Counted from the stretch's first letter, positions 1 through 6,195 are shown. The stretch: DNA of 7,448 nucleotides from JBFMFE01 sp040752295 (GCA_040752295.1 JBFMFE010000129.1:1-7448), one strand, 5' to 3'. A program made the numbers and translations. The notes: generated by a model from the sequence alone, not told the origin.

Positions 1-1
1 G

Positions 2-886
2 CAGGCGCCGGGCGCGGAGAAGTGTCCCGAGTTCGTCCGTGTGCAGGTGGGCGGCGGTCTGATGGTGCGGGGCGGGGGGAATCTGAAGCTATTTCCCGAG
101 GGGGAGCTGCAACTGACGGGGACCGCGGCGAGTCCGGCGCTGAAGGGCGCGCTGTACTCCGAGCGCGGGTTCGTGCGTCCCGGGTACTCGGACATAGTGT
201 TTCAGGTGATCGAACCGGTTGTGATCGGGTTTTACTCGCCGGAGGGGATGGGGACGGTGCCGATATTCTACGCGCACGGGAGGGGGAGGGTGAGCGGTTT
301 GGACGTTTATATGGAGTCGTCGGGACCGATGATTGACATAGGGGGGATGCCCGTTTACCGTGAGTTGTGCCAGGCGTATACGGTGGGGGGTCTTGCGGCG
401 GGCGCCGCAGCAGGCGAGGCGCCCAAGATAGCCGTCGGCGAGAGGGAAAAGGTTTCAATCCCCATCTGCCCGACGATCCGGCTGTACGCCTTCGAGGACA
501 ACGATCCCGCCAATCCGGAGCTTTCGGTTCAGGAGATCATGGCGAAGATCACGCACACGGAAGAACTGCGGGCGGGGACGCCCGTGAGCCGCGTGCTTGC
601 GGCGGGCGCGTTCGGGATGTTCACTCCCGAAATAGGCAGCATAGTGGAACAGACGATAAACCTTGAGAACTTCCGCATAGACATTGACCCCAACAAGGAC
701 ATACATGTACAATTGGAAAAACGCCTGGCGGACAGGCTCTACGTGCGTCTTGAGAGGCTGTTTTCCCAACCGGTGCAACAGGATCTCGAAATGAGGTACA
801 GGTTCCGCGGCAGGAGTTTTCTCATGTGGAGCGTGGACCAGGACAACGAGTCCACGTACGAGGTCGAGTACCGTATAACCTTCTGA
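2..886 (+). CDS. tamB: TamB-like translocation/assembly protein, C-terminal part (5' truncated)
   Basis: This is the C-terminal 294 residues of a TamB (DUF490) family protein; the reading frame is open to the left edge, so the start lies outside the window. TamB proteins are long inner-membrane-anchored periplasmic beta-structures that bridge to an Omp85 protein and help move phospholipid and/or outer-membrane proteins. Visible hallmarks are the repeat-type segment GELQLTGTAASPALKG (about residues 34-49) followed by a Gly/Arg/Phe turn, then the terminal domain: LSVQEIMAKI (174-183), an Ala/Gly-rich helix, a FRIDID strand (224-229), and KRLADRLYVRLERLF (240-254), ending in alternating beta strands and a final ITF. 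A 45-residue insertion around 120-165, containing two cysteines, is less typical. The gene ends in TGA 4 nt before the sigma factor start. Family assignment is by motif pattern; whether it partners the downstream Omp85 protein is inference. Confidence 0.85.
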   Translation, partial: QAPGAEKCPEFVRVQVGGGLMVRGGGNLKLFPEGELQLTGTAASPALKGALYSERGFVRPGYSDIVFQVIEPVVIGFYSPEGMGTVPIFYAHGRGRVSGLDVYMESSGPMIDIGGMPVYRELCQAYTVGGLAAGAAAGEAPKIAVGEREKVSIPICPTIRLYAFEDNDPANPELSVQEIMAKITHTEELRAGTPVSRVLAAGAFGMFTPEIGSIVEQTINLENFRIDIDPNKDIHVQLEKRLADRLYVRLERLFSQPVQQDLEMRYRFRGRSFLMWSVDQDNESTYEVEYRITF

Positions 887-890
887 ACCT

Positions 891-1565
891 ATGCTGGAGT
901 CATTCCTGAGGGAGATATCGAGCAGGCCGTGCCTCACCGTGGAAGAAGAGGCGGAGCTTTGGAGGCGGTACAAGGATGAGGACTGCATCGAGTCGCGCGC
1001 GTGCATAATCGAGTCGTACCAGCCGCTCGTGTACAAAATAGTGACGAGCGTGAAAGGCGCGTCGCCGGAAATCGCCCTGGACCTCGTCCAGGAGGGGATT
1101 GTGGGTCTGATAGAGTCGGCGGAGAGGTTCGATCCGTCGAAGGGAATCCGGTTTTCCAGTTACGCTCCGTTCCGTATACGCGGGAGGATTATCAATTACC
1201 TTGAGCGCAATTCGAACCGCGACGTGCAGCTTGACGAGACGGCGCAGAACATGCAGGAGTTGCTCGGGATTACGGCGCGGATGGCGGACCCGGTTTCGGC
1301 GAAGAAGGATAACGTGGAGAAGATCGCCGAGGACGACATGCTGCTTGTGACGATACTGGAGAGTCTCGAGCGCCTGTCGGAGAAGGAGCGCGCGGTGGTG
1401 AAGGGGATATACATCGAGGACAAGAAAGCCGCGGACCTTGCCAGAGAGCTGGGGATAAGCAGTTCGTATCTTTCGCGGCTGCAGAAGACCGGGATACGGA
1501 GGATACGGGGAATGCTGTCGAGGCTGATGAAGGAGATGAAAGACATCGAAAAAAGGAGAAAATAG
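891..1565 (+). CDS. RNA polymerase sigma factor, sigma-70 family (group 3-like)
   Basis: A 224-residue alternative sigma factor that would direct core RNA polymerase to a specific promoter set. Region 2 is clear: ACIIESYQPLVYKIV (38-52, region 2.1), DLVQEG (64-69, region 2.2, core binding), then FDPSKGIRFSSYAPFRIRG (80-98, regions 2.3-2.4, -10 recognition and melting). Region 4 spans about 155-207, with LSEKERAVV (162-170) and a helix-turn-helix ending SSSYLSRLQKTGIRRIR (190-206) for -35 recognition. The FDPSKG...SSYA...RIRG pattern resembles FliA/SigF/SigB-type factors more than ECF factors. The roughly 48-residue linker between regions 2 and 4 is too short for an ordinary region 3 domain. 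The ATG lies 4 nt after the tamB TGA and has no recognisable Shine-Dalgarno, so coupled translation is likely. No alternative start fits better. The C-terminus is a short Lys/Arg-rich helix. Its target regulon is unknown. Confidence 0.9.
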   Translation: MLESFLREISSRPCLTVEEEAELWRRYKDEDCIESRACIIESYQPLVYKIVTSVKGASPEIALDLVQEGIVGLIESAERFDPSKGIRFSSYAPFRIRGRIINYLERNSNRDVQLDETAQNMQELLGITARMADPVSAKKDNVEKIAEDDMLLVTILESLERLSEKERAVVKGIYIEDKKAADLARELGISSSYLSRLQKTGIRRIRGMLSRLMKEMKDIEKRRK

Positions 1566-1627
1566 CAGAAAGTGAAAAAACGGCGGGCAAGAACGCCTTT
1601 ATCCCGGCGCTTCAGCGGCAGACAACT

Positions 1628-1676
1628 GGATATACTGGGATATTTTGAAAGCTCAAACCGGATATTATTTAAAAAC
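1628..1676 (+). promoter_or_regulatory. AT-rich intergenic patch with possible promoter and repeat/dyad elements
   Basis: The 137-bp gap between the sigma gene and the next gene contains an AT-rich patch that stands out from its GC-rich surroundings. It holds TATACT (1631-1636), a -10-like hexamer, and TTGAAA (1645-1650), a -35-like hexamer followed 15 nt later by a weak TATTTA (1666-1671). It also carries three copies of GGATAT (1628, 1638, 1660) and a TTTGA-N4-TCAAA dyad (1644-1657). A promoter for the 1703 gene, perhaps with an operator, is plausible, but neither element pair is a strong match. No convincing terminator for the sigma gene is seen here, so read-through is also possible. Confidence 0.3.
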
Positions 1677-1702
1677 AGTAAGATCCTTTTCGGGGGAATG
1701 AG

Positions 1703-2365
1703 ATGAAGGCAAAAGTAGATTCCGACAAGATCATACGTCACATAAAGTACACGAAGCACTGGCTCGAGAAAGCCAACGAGGACTTCACGCACAAGCAGTT
1801 CACGCACGGAAGCACTATTCTGAGTCTCGCGCGGGCGGAGATAACCGCCGCGCTCGAAGAGGCGCTTCTGATAAAGTCGAGAATCGCATCGAAGCTTCCC
1901 AGGCGGGTCCGCGGAATCCAGTTCAGAGCGGCTTCATCGGTGAGCCTTCTCGCCGCGGGTTTCCTCATCGCCGTGCTGATCATCGAGTTCACATCGAATC
2001 CGCTGCCGAGGATAACGAAGGAGGAACCGCGGGAGGCGGGAGTGGCGGTTACGGAGGAAGCGGTCCCGGCGGGCGGCGGGGAGGGCAGGGTTCCGGCGGC
2101 GGCGGTTTCGGAAGGGTCGGAGACGGCTGCGGCGGGCGCGGTTACCGCCCCGGCTGCGCCGGCGGCAGCCGCGCCGGTTGTCGTCAGAATGCCCCGTGCG
2201 GCGGCGGGTTCCCCGGCGGGACGCGCTGGGGAGACGCCTGCCGTGCCGGCTGGGGAGACGTCCGTTGAGCCGGCGCCCGAGCCGGAACAGAGTCCCAGAA
2301 AGGTACTGCACCAGTCGGAGATCATAGACCTTTACAAGACGGCGAAAGAGGCTCTGGTGGAGTAG
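1703..2365 (+). CDS. Hypothetical single-pass membrane protein with Ala/Pro-rich periplasmic tail
   Basis: I do not recognise a family for this 220-residue protein. Residues 1-65 look helical and charged, with a two-helix feel (HIKYTKHWLEKANEDF, then ILSLARAEITAALEEALL) and no cysteines. A basic stretch RRVRGIQFR (67-75) precedes one hydrophobic segment at about 77-97, so by the positive-inside rule the N-terminus is cytoplasmic. Residues 110-198 form a low-complexity Ala/Pro/Gly/Glu linker, and 199-220 are predicted to form a short helix (SEIIDLYKTAKEALVE). The ATG is preceded by GGGGGA at 1692-1697, 5 nt upstream. It lies downstream of the sigma gene and before a probable terminator, closing that transcription unit. 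Cytoplasmic helical domain, one membrane span and a periplasmic tail match the topology of membrane anti-sigma factors, but no anti-sigma motif is visible, so that role is inference. A spacer or wall-spanning protein is an alternative. Confidence 0.75.
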   Translation: MKAKVDSDKIIRHIKYTKHWLEKANEDFTHKQFTHGSTILSLARAEITAALEEALLIKSRIASKLPRRVRGIQFRAASSVSLLAAGFLIAVLIIEFTSNPLPRITKEEPREAGVAVTEEAVPAGGGEGRVPAAAVSEGSETAAAGAVTAPAAPAAAAPVVVRMPRAAAGSPAGRAGETPAVPAGETSVEPAPEPEQSPRKVLHQSEIIDLYKTAKEALVE

Positions 2366-2405
2366 TCCCGACGCGGGGTTTCCCCGTGCACGCGGTGAAG
2401 GGAGC

Positions 2406-2427
2406 AGCGGTTTTCCGCCGCTTTTTT
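2406..2427 (+). terminator. Probable Rho-independent terminator
   Basis: AGCGG (2406-2410) pairs with CCGCT (2418-2422) around a 7-nt loop, and the stem runs into a TTTTTT tract at 2422-2427. It sits 40 nt after the stop of the membrane protein gene and upstream of the next promoter. Just before it, 2372-2388 forms a second GC-rich hairpin with a TTT loop (GGGG/CCCC core) but no T-tract. The stem is short, so efficiency is uncertain, but the position fits the end of the tamB-sigma-membrane protein unit. Confidence 0.6.
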
Positions 2428-2472
2428 CGTTGTTGCGGGTCAATCATCCTTCCGGAAATATCGGGCACGCTG

Positions 2473-2498
2473 TTGAGCTTTTCATCGTGTGGTATAAT
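2473..2498 (+). promoter_or_regulatory. Extended -10 promoter for the Omp85 operon
   Basis: A perfect TATAAT lies at 2493-2498 and is preceded by TGG (2490-2492), giving an extended -10 of the form TGNTATAAT. The best -35 candidate, TTGAGC at 2473-2478, has only a 14-nt spacer, so recognition probably rests on the extended -10. Transcription would start near 2505, leaving a leader of about 74 nt before the Omp85 ATG. The consensus is that of the housekeeping sigma factor. Confidence 0.6.
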
Positions 2499-2543
2499 AC
2501 TGCGGAAATTGCTCGATTTCGGTCGTGCCGGAGGTTTCTTTTT

Positions 2544-2582
2544 GTGACACGGAGATTCCGGGACTCGGAGGCGGCGCCATGA
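2544..2582 (+). CDS. Candidate 12-residue leader peptide overlapping the Omp85 start
   Basis: A GTG at 2544 follows a GGAGG (2530-2534) with a 9-nt gap and opens a 12-codon frame, MTRRFRDSEAAP. Its TGA (2580-2582) overlaps the ATG of the Omp85 gene as ATGA. The frame runs through the Shine-Dalgarno of the Omp85 gene (2567-2571), so translation here could couple to or tune synthesis of the barrel protein. The Shine-Dalgarno and overlap are seen directly. Whether it is translated is unknown, and frames this short arise often by chance. Confidence 0.35.
   Translation: MTRRFRDSEAAP
2567..2571 (+). promoter_or_regulatory. Ribosome binding site deciding the Omp85 start
   Basis: GGAGG lies 7 nt upstream of ATG 2579. 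It fixes the start at the signal peptide Met rather than at the in-frame GTG 54 nt earlier, which would add a hydrophilic extension in front of the signal sequence. Confidence 0.75.
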
Positions 2583-4351
2583 AGACGTTCGGAAAACTTG
2601 CCTTGACCGTCGCGATCGGTTTGACGGCGTGCGTTTCGGTGTTCGGGCAGGAAAAGGCGGAGGAAGCCGTACCCGGGGTGGAAGGCGGGGAGATATACAT
2701 CAGGGCGATTGACGTCAAGGGGAACTACGAGGTGGACGACGAGACGATACTGGGGGTTGTGTCCTCGGCGGTCGGGGAGGCGCTTTCAACGAAGACGCTC
2801 GAGGAGGACCTTCAGAGGATTTTCGATCTCGGTTTTTTCTCGGAGGACGTGAGGGTGACGCTTGACGAGTACGGGGACGGGGCGAAGGTGGTGTTTCACG
2901 TAGTGGAAAATCCCGTGGTGGAAAGCATAATCCTCGAGGGCAACACGCAGATTGATTCGCCTGAGCTGAAGGCGCTGATGAAGACGCGGGAGAAGGAGAT
3001 ACTGAACGGCAACCGGTTGAAGGAGGACGTGTCGGCGGTGGAAAAGAAGTACCAGGATGCCGGGTACCGCGCGGCGAGGGTGATTGACGTCGGGGTTGAC
3101 GCCGGCAGGAACCTTCGAATCGTGATCGCCGAGGGGGTCGTTCAGGAAGTACGCGTGGTGTACCTTGAGACGGACGAGGAGACGGGAGAAAAAGAGGAAT
3201 TTCCCACCGGGAAGACGAAGGATTACGTGATATTGAGGGAGATGCGCCTCAAGCCGGGGGAGGTGTTTCACGCGGACAAGTTTCAGAAGGACCTTCAGAG
3301 GATATTCAACCTGGGGTTTTTCGAGGACATCTCGTCGCGCTACGAGCCGGGCGACACGCCCGGCAGTCTCGTGCTCGTGATCGAGGTCGAGGAAGGGCGC
3401 ACCGGGCAGATCGGTTTCGGCGCGGGGTACAGCAACACGACCGGACTGATCGGTAATCTCAGTTATACGGAGAGAAACCTTCGGGGCAAGGGGCGGCGGC
3501 TGGACGCGAGGCTGGAGTCCGGGGGCAAGAGAAACAATTACGAGTTCGGGTACTTCGAGCCGTGGCTCGATCGCAGACAGACGAGCCTTGAGCTGAACGT
3601 TTTCAGGACCACCACGGAGAACCTGCGCTACGGGCTTGGAGGGATTTACGTTCCCGATTACGAGGAGCAACACACCGGGTTCCGTATGACCCTCGGGCGT
3701 CCGATCTCGTACTACACCAAGGTGTTCGTGGGGTTCAAGGACGACAGTGTGGACGTGTCGCCGGACAACCTCGACACGGCGGGGCTGGACGGGGTTTCGC
3801 GGAGCATCACGACGACGGTGAGGACGGACACGCGGGACAACATATTCGATCCGACGCAGGGGCGGTTCGACTCGGTGTCGTACGAGATGAACGGCGGGTT
3901 CATCGGCGGCGACTTCGACTACGAGAAGCTGGTCTTCGATCTGCGTCGTTTCTTCGAGGTGAGAAAGCGGCAGGTCATGGGGATGCGCGCGCTCGTCGCG
4001 TTGAGCAAGGACAGCGTGCCGCGGTTCGACTGGTTCGATCTGGGGGGCGTCAACACGCTGCGCGGGTACGACGAGTACCAGTTCGCGGGAATGAAAATGG
4101 TGCTGTACAACGCCGAGTACAGGTTCAACCTTTCGGGGAACCTCTCGGCGGTGCTATTCGCCGACGCGGGAAACGTGTGGTCGAAGTGGGCGGACGTGGA
4201 GTTTTACCCGGTTGATTACTACAAGTCTTTCGGTTTCGGGCTGCGGCTGAAGATACCCGCTTTCGGCGTCGGTCCGGTGCGTCTGGATTACGCCATTGCG
4301 CCCACGATAGACGACACGCGGATACACTTCGGGTTCGGACACATGTTCTGA
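2579..4351 (+). CDS. bamA: Omp85/BamA-family outer membrane assembly protein with three POTRA domains
   Basis: A 590-residue outer-membrane barrel protein of the BamA/TamA superfamily, which folds or inserts beta-barrel proteins into the outer membrane. It has a signal peptide (about 1-23), POTRA 1 (38-111, with DLQRIFDLGFF), POTRA 2 (112-186, with LEGNTQI), POTRA 3 (188-273, with DLQRIFNLGFF), and a barrel from about 276 to the end. The barrel shows TERNLRGKGRRL near its start, the loop-6 signature GGVNTLRGY (LRGY at 494-497, equivalent to VRGF), and a terminal FGFGHMF ending in Phe. Three POTRAs is fewer than the five of E. coli BamA and equals TamA, so with tamB nearby a TamA-like role is possible. 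The ATG at 2579 is preferred over an in-frame GTG at 2525 because GGAGG (2567-2571) lies 7 nt upstream and a signal peptide begins exactly there. The next gene starts 10 nt downstream. Confidence 0.92.
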   Translation: MKTFGKLALTVAIGLTACVSVFGQEKAEEAVPGVEGGEIYIRAIDVKGNYEVDDETILGVVSSAVGEALSTKTLEEDLQRIFDLGFFSEDVRVTLDEYGDGAKVVFHVVENPVVESIILEGNTQIDSPELKALMKTREKEILNGNRLKEDVSAVEKKYQDAGYRAARVIDVGVDAGRNLRIVIAEGVVQEVRVVYLETDEETGEKEEFPTGKTKDYVILREMRLKPGEVFHADKFQKDLQRIFNLGFFEDISSRYEPGDTPGSLVLVIEVEEGRTGQIGFGAGYSNTTGLIGNLSYTERNLRGKGRRLDARLESGGKRNNYEFGYFEPWLDRRQTSLELNVFRTTTENLRYGLGGIYVPDYEEQHTGFRMTLGRPISYYTKVFVGFKDDSVDVSPDNLDTAGLDGVSRSITTTVRTDTRDNIFDPTQGRFDSVSYEMNGGFIGGDFDYEKLVFDLRRFFEVRKRQVMGMRALVALSKDSVPRFDWFDLGGVNTLRGYDEYQFAGMKMVLYNAEYRFNLSGNLSAVLFADAGNVWSKWADVEFYPVDYYKSFGFGLRLKIPAFGVGPVRLDYAIAPTIDDTRIHFGFGHMF

Positions 4352-4361
4352 CGGTGAAATT

Positions 4362-5684
4362 ATGAGAAAGGGCTGCTGTCGGAACGCCCTGTCGCGTCTC
4401 TTTTGCCGTTTCGTCTCCGCCTCGGTTCTTTTTTTCCTTGTCGCGGGAGCGGCGGCGGATGGAGCGGGGATAGAGAGGGTCGAGACGAGGCTCGGTTTCA
4501 CGGACGAGAACGTCCCCTCGGTCATAAGGGAGCGGCTTCAGAGGAGCGTTCAGCAGGTGGGGGACAAGGCGCTCGTCGGAAAGACCCTTGAGGAAGCCGA
4601 GGGTCTGCGCGAATCGCTCGAAAAGGTAATGGAGAAGATATTCAACGAGGTGATGGAAGGGTTCCGGGTGGATGAGGTGTCGCTGAGAGTGGGACGCGCG
4701 GCTGAGGTCTCCGTGATGATCTCCCCGACGGAGCCGAGGGTGAAGACGATCAGGACGAGGCTGATCGCGCCCGGGGTGCACGATTTCTGGCGGAAGGGAT
4801 TCGAGAGCCAGTTGAGGCTTCTGGAGCCGGCGGCGGCTGCGTACATCGCTGGGACGCCGGTGGGTGCGCGGTCGTGGGCGGCGAAGCTTTTCACGGAACT
4901 CGTTCAGCAGAGGGACGAGCTGAAGGACATGTTTCCCGGTTTCGATGTTTCCACGGAGCTGGAGATGGACGAAGAGAGCGTCGCGACGGTGACGCTCAAG
5001 GCGAGGGAGCCGGTGATACGGTGGGTGACGGTGCAGGTGCGGTCGCACACGATACCGGCGATGGCGCTTGAGCGGCTGAAGTATTCGGTCGCGGGGGAGG
5101 CGGATATGCTTTTGGGGCTTCCGGTGGAATTCGCGCGTGAGCAGACCGGAGACATAGTGAGCGCCGCCCTCGAGCGGTTCGCCGAGACGACGACCTCGAA
5201 AACGCTGAAGCTCGACTATCAGGTGACGCTCCAGGCCGGGCGCTCAACCGCGGTGGGGATCAGGGTGGAGTCGAGGCGGTTCCGCGGCTTTGCGAGGGGG
5301 AAGGTGAGTCTCGGCAAGGAGGCGCGGAACCCGGACGTGGAGGGGCACCTCGGTGTGTTTCTGGCGGGCAGGACCGAACTGTTCACCGAGTTCAACTTCT
5401 TTCCCGGTCCGATAGACGTTCAGGCGAACCTCGGCATAGGGAGGCGTTTCAGTCCCGAGGTGTACGGCGCGGTGGGGAAGAACGTCGTTGACGGGATCAG
5501 CCGTATCTGGGTCGAGTACTATTTAGGGGACGACGTCGTGATCGCCTGGGAGAAGGGTATCGTCGAGGAAAAGGACGAGGACATAGAGGGCAGCGTCAGG
5601 TTCCAGGTTCACGACTTTTTCGGTATCGAGGTCGTTACCGATTTCCAGAAGGACCTCTGGTTTCGTTTCATCGTGAACCTTTAG
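4362..5684 (+). CDS. Predicted outer-membrane protein with three POTRA-like modules and beta-rich C-terminus
   Basis: A 440-residue protein I cannot assign to a named family. Residues 1-32 are a long signal peptide: basic start, hydrophobic core SVLFFLVAGAAA, Ala-rich cleavage region. Three roughly 85-90-residue modules follow (about 37-122, 126-216, 219-305). Each opens with a strand (RVETRL, VKTIRTRL, WVTVQV), then helices with a Gly-rich turn (VGKT, AGTPV, LGLPV), then two closing strands rich in Val/Thr (AEVSVMI, ATVTLKA, TAVGIRV). This strand-helix-helix-strand-strand order is POTRA-like. Residues 311-440 look like amphipathic beta strands ending FRFIVNL, but are too short for a 16-strand barrel. 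The segment RRFSPEVY...WVEYY...IAW (361-396) aligns by eye with the TamB C-terminus of the first gene. A weak GGTGA precedes the ATG, which is 10 nt after the Omp85 stop, so the two are co-transcribed. A role as accessory to the Omp85 machine is inferred. Confidence 0.8.
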   Translation: MRKGCCRNALSRLFCRFVSASVLFFLVAGAAADGAGIERVETRLGFTDENVPSVIRERLQRSVQQVGDKALVGKTLEEAEGLRESLEKVMEKIFNEVMEGFRVDEVSLRVGRAAEVSVMISPTEPRVKTIRTRLIAPGVHDFWRKGFESQLRLLEPAAAAYIAGTPVGARSWAAKLFTELVQQRDELKDMFPGFDVSTELEMDEESVATVTLKAREPVIRWVTVQVRSHTIPAMALERLKYSVAGEADMLLGLPVEFAREQTGDIVSAALERFAETTTSKTLKLDYQVTLQAGRSTAVGIRVESRRFRGFARGKVSLGKEARNPDVEGHLGVFLAGRTELFTEFNFFPGPIDVQANLGIGRRFSPEVYGAVGKNVVDGISRIWVEYYLGDDVVIAWEKGIVEEKDEDIEGSVRFQVHDFFGIEVVTDFQKDLWFRFIVNL

Positions 5685-5703
5685 GGCGCCCAGCCGCGGC
5701 GCT
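5685..5703. terminator. Possible stem-loop between convergent genes
   Basis: The 19-nt gap between the convergent genes forms a GC-rich stem: GCGCC (5686-5690) with GGCGC (5698-5702), plus a G-T pair, around a 7-nt loop. No T-tract follows directly on either strand; on the + strand a TTTTTT run comes only at 5711. It may slow both transcripts but is not a canonical terminator. Confidence 0.3.
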
Positions 5704-6195
5704 TCAGCTCATTTTTTCCGCCGCCTCGACAATCGTTCTGTAATCTTTCTCGAAGTTGTTCTTGAAGCCGTCCGCCATGATCTTTTCGAGCTGGCGCCCG
5801 ACGAAGGGGATGTTCACGCTTATCTCGCCTTCCATGATTCTCCGCGTTTTTTTTCCGCCGCTTTCCTCGTGTTCCTCGTACCGCGTCGTTCCCTGCCACC
5901 GGATGGTTTTTTCGTATTTCACGGAGACGATTTTCCATCTGTGCACCCCGGCGCCGGCGTCCCAGGTGGAGTGGTCTATGAATTCCATGGTTTCCACCGG
6001 GATGAATTTTTTGAGGCTTTTCGGCAGGGTTCCGGCTGCGGTGAAGCGCCTTTTCGTTCTAATCACGTTTCCCTGCGAGGTTTTTTCGAAAACGTCCGGT
6101 TTCTTCAGTTCGGGAATAAGATTGTATCGTTCCTCGCGCGCTTTCAGAACGAGTTCCAGCGGGAAATCGAATTTCTGGACGACTGAGAATTTCAT
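5704..6195 (-). CDS. DUF2505 / SRPBCC (START-like) family protein
   Basis: A 163-residue soluble protein without signal peptide or membrane span. The pattern fits the SRPBCC helix-grip superfamily, closest in feel to DUF2505: an opening strand MKFSVVQKFDFPLELVLKA (1-19) with a short helix, a long run of alternating beta strands in the middle (TKRRFTAAG, WDAGAGVHRWKIV), a strand EGEISVNIPFVG (122-133), then a long C-terminal helix (134-161). In these folds the helix covers a cavity for a hydrophobic ligand. The ligand and role are unknown in DUF2505. The ATG has GGAGG 9 nt upstream (complement of 6205-6209) and its own promoter. It converges with the Omp85 operon and diverges from the sialidase-fold gene, so it is an independent unit with no clear functional link to either neighbour. 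The fold is inferred from pattern; family membership is moderately sure. Confidence 0.75.
   Translation of the reverse strand: MKFSVVQKFDFPLELVLKAREERYNLIPELKKPDVFEKTSQGNVIRTKRRFTAAGTLPKSLKKFIPVETMEFIDHSTWDAGAGVHRWKIVSVKYEKTIRWQGTTRYEEHEESGGKKTRRIMEGEISVNIPFVGRQLEKIMADGFKNNFEKDYRTIVEAAEKMS

Noticed and set aside
455..1036. 193-codon minus-strand frame across the tamB-sigma junction
   Set aside because: Both sense-strand genes have clear family motifs, and this frame has none.
2040..2280. GC-rich repetitive stretch as a tandem repeat array
   Set aside because: It codes an Ala/Pro/Gly-rich linker; codons vary and no regular repeat unit is seen.
2525..2578. GTG start at 2525 extending the Omp85 protein by 18 residues
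   Set aside because: It would put a hydrophilic stretch in front of a normal signal peptide; ATG 2579 has a well-spaced GGAGG and begins the signal sequence.
2786..3673. 295-codon open frame on the minus strand
   Set aside because: It is antisense to the POTRA-coding region; the long open frame follows from GC-biased third positions.
4125..5048. 307-codon open frame on the minus strand
   Set aside because: It lies opposite the end of the Omp85 gene and the 440-residue gene, is Arg/Pro/His-rich, and has no domain signal.
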